From Bacteroidota bacterium (GTDB lineage Bacteria; Bacteroidota; Ignavibacteria; UBA10030; F1-140-MAGs086): a stretch of DNA of 9,240 nt. The notes under the pieces were generated by a model, which did no database searches, was not told the origin of the DNA, and saw only the letters and a program-made list of their open reading frames with translations. The translations under genes and the position numbers were made by a program. The stretch spans positions 1 through 9,240 of the forward strand of contig SXSO01000077.1 of NCBI GenBank assembly GCA_005792205.1, given 5' to 3'. Numbering within the stretch: the stretch's first letter is position 1; each line of letters begins with the position of its first letter. Below are positions 7,670-9,240 of this stretch, piece by piece.

Positions 7670-9240
7670 ATGAAATACATATTTTTTTTCTTAATCTCAA
7701 TAAATCTTTTGGCAAATGAAAATTTAACACCAAAAGAAAAAATGTTTCTAAAATTTAAAAATAATTTTATTTCAAAAGATGAATTGCTGTTGAATTTATT
7801 ATACAATATTACAGATAGAACAAAAATTGATAACGAATTTTTTTCTTCTCAAAAAGAAAAATGTGGAGTATCAACTTTTTTAAAATTGAAAACAGAAAAA
7901 GAAAACGCATCTCCTATTGTAAAAAATGAAATTGAAAAAATATTAGCACGACCTTCCAAACAAAAATTCTATGATACTCCTTCAGGAAAATTTAGAATTC
8001 ACTTTGATACAACGGGAACGCATACGGTTTATCAACCAACTATAGATGTGAATCCGCAAAATGGAATTCCTGATTATGTTGATAGAACTGCTGAAATTTT
8101 TGATTTTGTTTGGAACTACGAAATTGATTCAATGGGTTATGATATTCCTGCTCCTGATGGAACAAATGGTGGGGGAAATGATTTGTTTGATGTGTATATG
8201 CATAAATGGAGTGGAACTTATGGAAGTGCGTATCCTGAAAATTTTATTCCCGGATATTTGGGACGTGGTGGTTATACAAGTTATCTTTGGGTGGATCCAA
8301 ACTATGATGGATTTGGTTATCCCGATAGAACAGTTCCTATGAAAGTGACTGCGGCACATGAATTTTTTCATTGTGTTCAATTTGTGTATAACGCAAATGC
8401 TGGAAGTTGGTTATTGGAATTGAGTTCAACTTGGATTGAAGATATTTTGTATGATAATATAAATGATTATTATGCTTATTTGAGTGGAGGAAATACAGTT
8501 TTTACATCTCCACATTTATCACTTACAACTGAAAACGGACTTCATGAATATTCTGCTTGTGTGTTTGGACATTATGTTTCAGAAAATTTTGGAGTTTCTG
8601 CAATGCAAAAAATTTGGGAAGAGACAATTGGACAAGATGGATTAAGTGCTGTTGATAGTGCAATGACATTTTACAACACAAATGCTCCTGATATTTTTGC
8701 GGGATATTGTGTTTGGAAATATCTTACAGGAAACCGTGCAAATGCATCTCATCCACATTTTCAAGAAGCAACAAGTTATCCAAAAGTAAGAATTCAAAAA
8801 CGATTTTCATCTCTTCCAATTGATGCAACAAATGAAACATATCCATCACTTGAAAATTATGCTACATATTATTTGACAATTGTTGGAAATCATCAAACGG
8901 GAAATTTTCAACTTGGGTTTAACGATCCAATGGAACAACAATGGAGAGGAAAAATGATTTTAGATAGTGCAAGAAATTTTGAATCAATTTCATTCAATGT
9001 GTTTGATGGACTTACAATTTCTGATTGGCAAAATTTGGATAGCATAATTTTTATTCCCGCAAACACAGAATATGTTGGAAACAATTTTTTATTTGGATTA
9101 ACAGGAGTTTTTGAACCAACAAATGTTTCTGAAAATAATCTTCCAACTAAATTTTCATTGCAACAAAATTTTCCAAATCCATTTAATCCGAAAACAAAAA
9201 TAAAATATGAAATTGCAAAAAGTGGATTTGTAAATTTAAA
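7670..9240 (+). CDS. secreted MXAN_6640-like metalloprotease with T9SS sorting tail (3' partial)
   Basis: The frame is open from ATG 7670 to the window edge (523 complete codons), so the gene is cut by the window and not by a stop. MKYIFFFLISINLLA is a signal peptide with probable cleavage after Ala15. Residues about 105-230 match my recollection of the MXAN_6640 putative metalloprotease family: FRIHFDTTGTHTV, then NPQNGIPDYVDRTAEIF, then GGGNDLFDVYMH. The zinc motif HEFFH is at residues 230-234 (bases 8357-8371), with Glu231 as the likely base. Glu250 or Glu257 in WLLELSSTWIED is the likely third ligand. Conserved-looking LHEYSACVFGHYVSENFG follows at about residues 290-307. A beta-rich region (about 370-480) leads to FSLQQNFPNPFNPKTKIKYE (495-514), the start of a T9SS type A sorting domain, which targets proteins across the outer membrane. 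The remaining roughly 60 residues of that domain lie outside the window. The substrate is unknown. The family name is from memory; export by T9SS is a firm inference. Confidence 0.88.
   Translation, partial: MKYIFFFLISINLLANENLTPKEKMFLKFKNNFISKDELLLNLLYNITDRTKIDNEFFSSQKEKCGVSTFLKLKTEKENASPIVKNEIEKILARPSKQKFYDTPSGKFRIHFDTTGTHTVYQPTIDVNPQNGIPDYVDRTAEIFDFVWNYEIDSMGYDIPAPDGTNGGGNDLFDVYMHKWSGTYGSAYPENFIPGYLGRGGYTSYLWVDPNYDGFGYPDRTVPMKVTAAHEFFHCVQFVYNANAGSWLLELSSTWIEDILYDNINDYYAYLSGGNTVFTSPHLSLTTENGLHEYSACVFGHYVSENFGVSAMQKIWEETIGQDGLSAVDSAMTFYNTNAPDIFAGYCVWKYLTGNRANASHPHFQEATSYPKVRIQKRFSSLPIDATNETYPSLENYATYYLTIVGNHQTGNFQLGFNDPMEQQWRGKMILDSARNFESISFNVFDGLTISDWQNLDSIIFIPANTEYVGNNFLFGLTGVFEPTNVSENNLPTKFSLQQNFPNPFNPKTKIKYEIAKSGFVNL

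Noticed and set aside
8061..8342. 93-residue + strand ORF overlapping the last gene, plus the minus-strand ORFs across the window
   Set aside because: They lie within genes with strong family motifs in another frame, have no recognisable domains, and are typical shadow frames.

Overview
The window is a single AT-rich (about 30% GC by eye), densely packed stretch with every recognisable gene on the + strand. It looks chromosomal. I see no transposase, integrase, phage gene, tRNA, rRNA or CRISPR array. TGA, TAA and TAG all serve as stops, so the standard bacterial code applies. The starts lack clear GGAGG ribosome-binding sites and sit in A/T-only leaders, as is usual in Bacteroidota. The last gene ends in the opening of a type IX secretion (T9SS) type A sorting domain of the 'QNFPNPFNP' variety. 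Together these point to the Bacteroidota/Chlorobiota side of the FCB group, with an Ignavibacteria- or Kapabacteria-like lineage as my best guess. I cannot fix the taxon more closely.

Bases 108-4622 form one tight transcription unit. It begins with a cytoplasmic M16B (processing-peptidase-like) zinc protease that starts at GTG and overlaps nuoG by 4 bases (ATGA). nuoG overlaps nuoH by 8 bases, and nuoI follows 3 bases after nuoH. These encode three subunits of respiratory complex I: the iron-sulfur/electron-wire subunit NuoG (with ligands for four Fe-S clusters, including N7, but a strongly shortened molybdopterin-like domain), the membrane quinone-site subunit NuoH, and the two-cluster ferredoxin-like NuoI. 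The expected nuoJKLMN genes do not follow nuoI.

Bases 4623-4767 are a short gap. It holds a 28-codon micro-ORF whose peptide resembles the signal peptides of the two genes that come next.

Bases 4768-7565 hold two adjacent exported M16 proteins, 8 bases apart. The first keeps the zinc motif HLFEH but lacks the C-terminal Arg/Tyr pair. The second has lost the zinc site but keeps the Arg/Tyr pair. This is the complementary pattern of a heterodimeric M16B peptidase, probably periplasmic.

From base 7670 to the window end runs a secreted HEFFH metalloprotease resembling the MXAN_6640 family. Its T9SS sorting tail is cut off by the window edge. The right half is therefore an envelope/secreted proteolysis cluster next to a respiratory operon fragment. 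I found no clearly undescribed system. The split-active-site M16 pair, the compact NuoG, the M16-nuoG coupling and the signal-peptide-like fossil are the points most worth checking.
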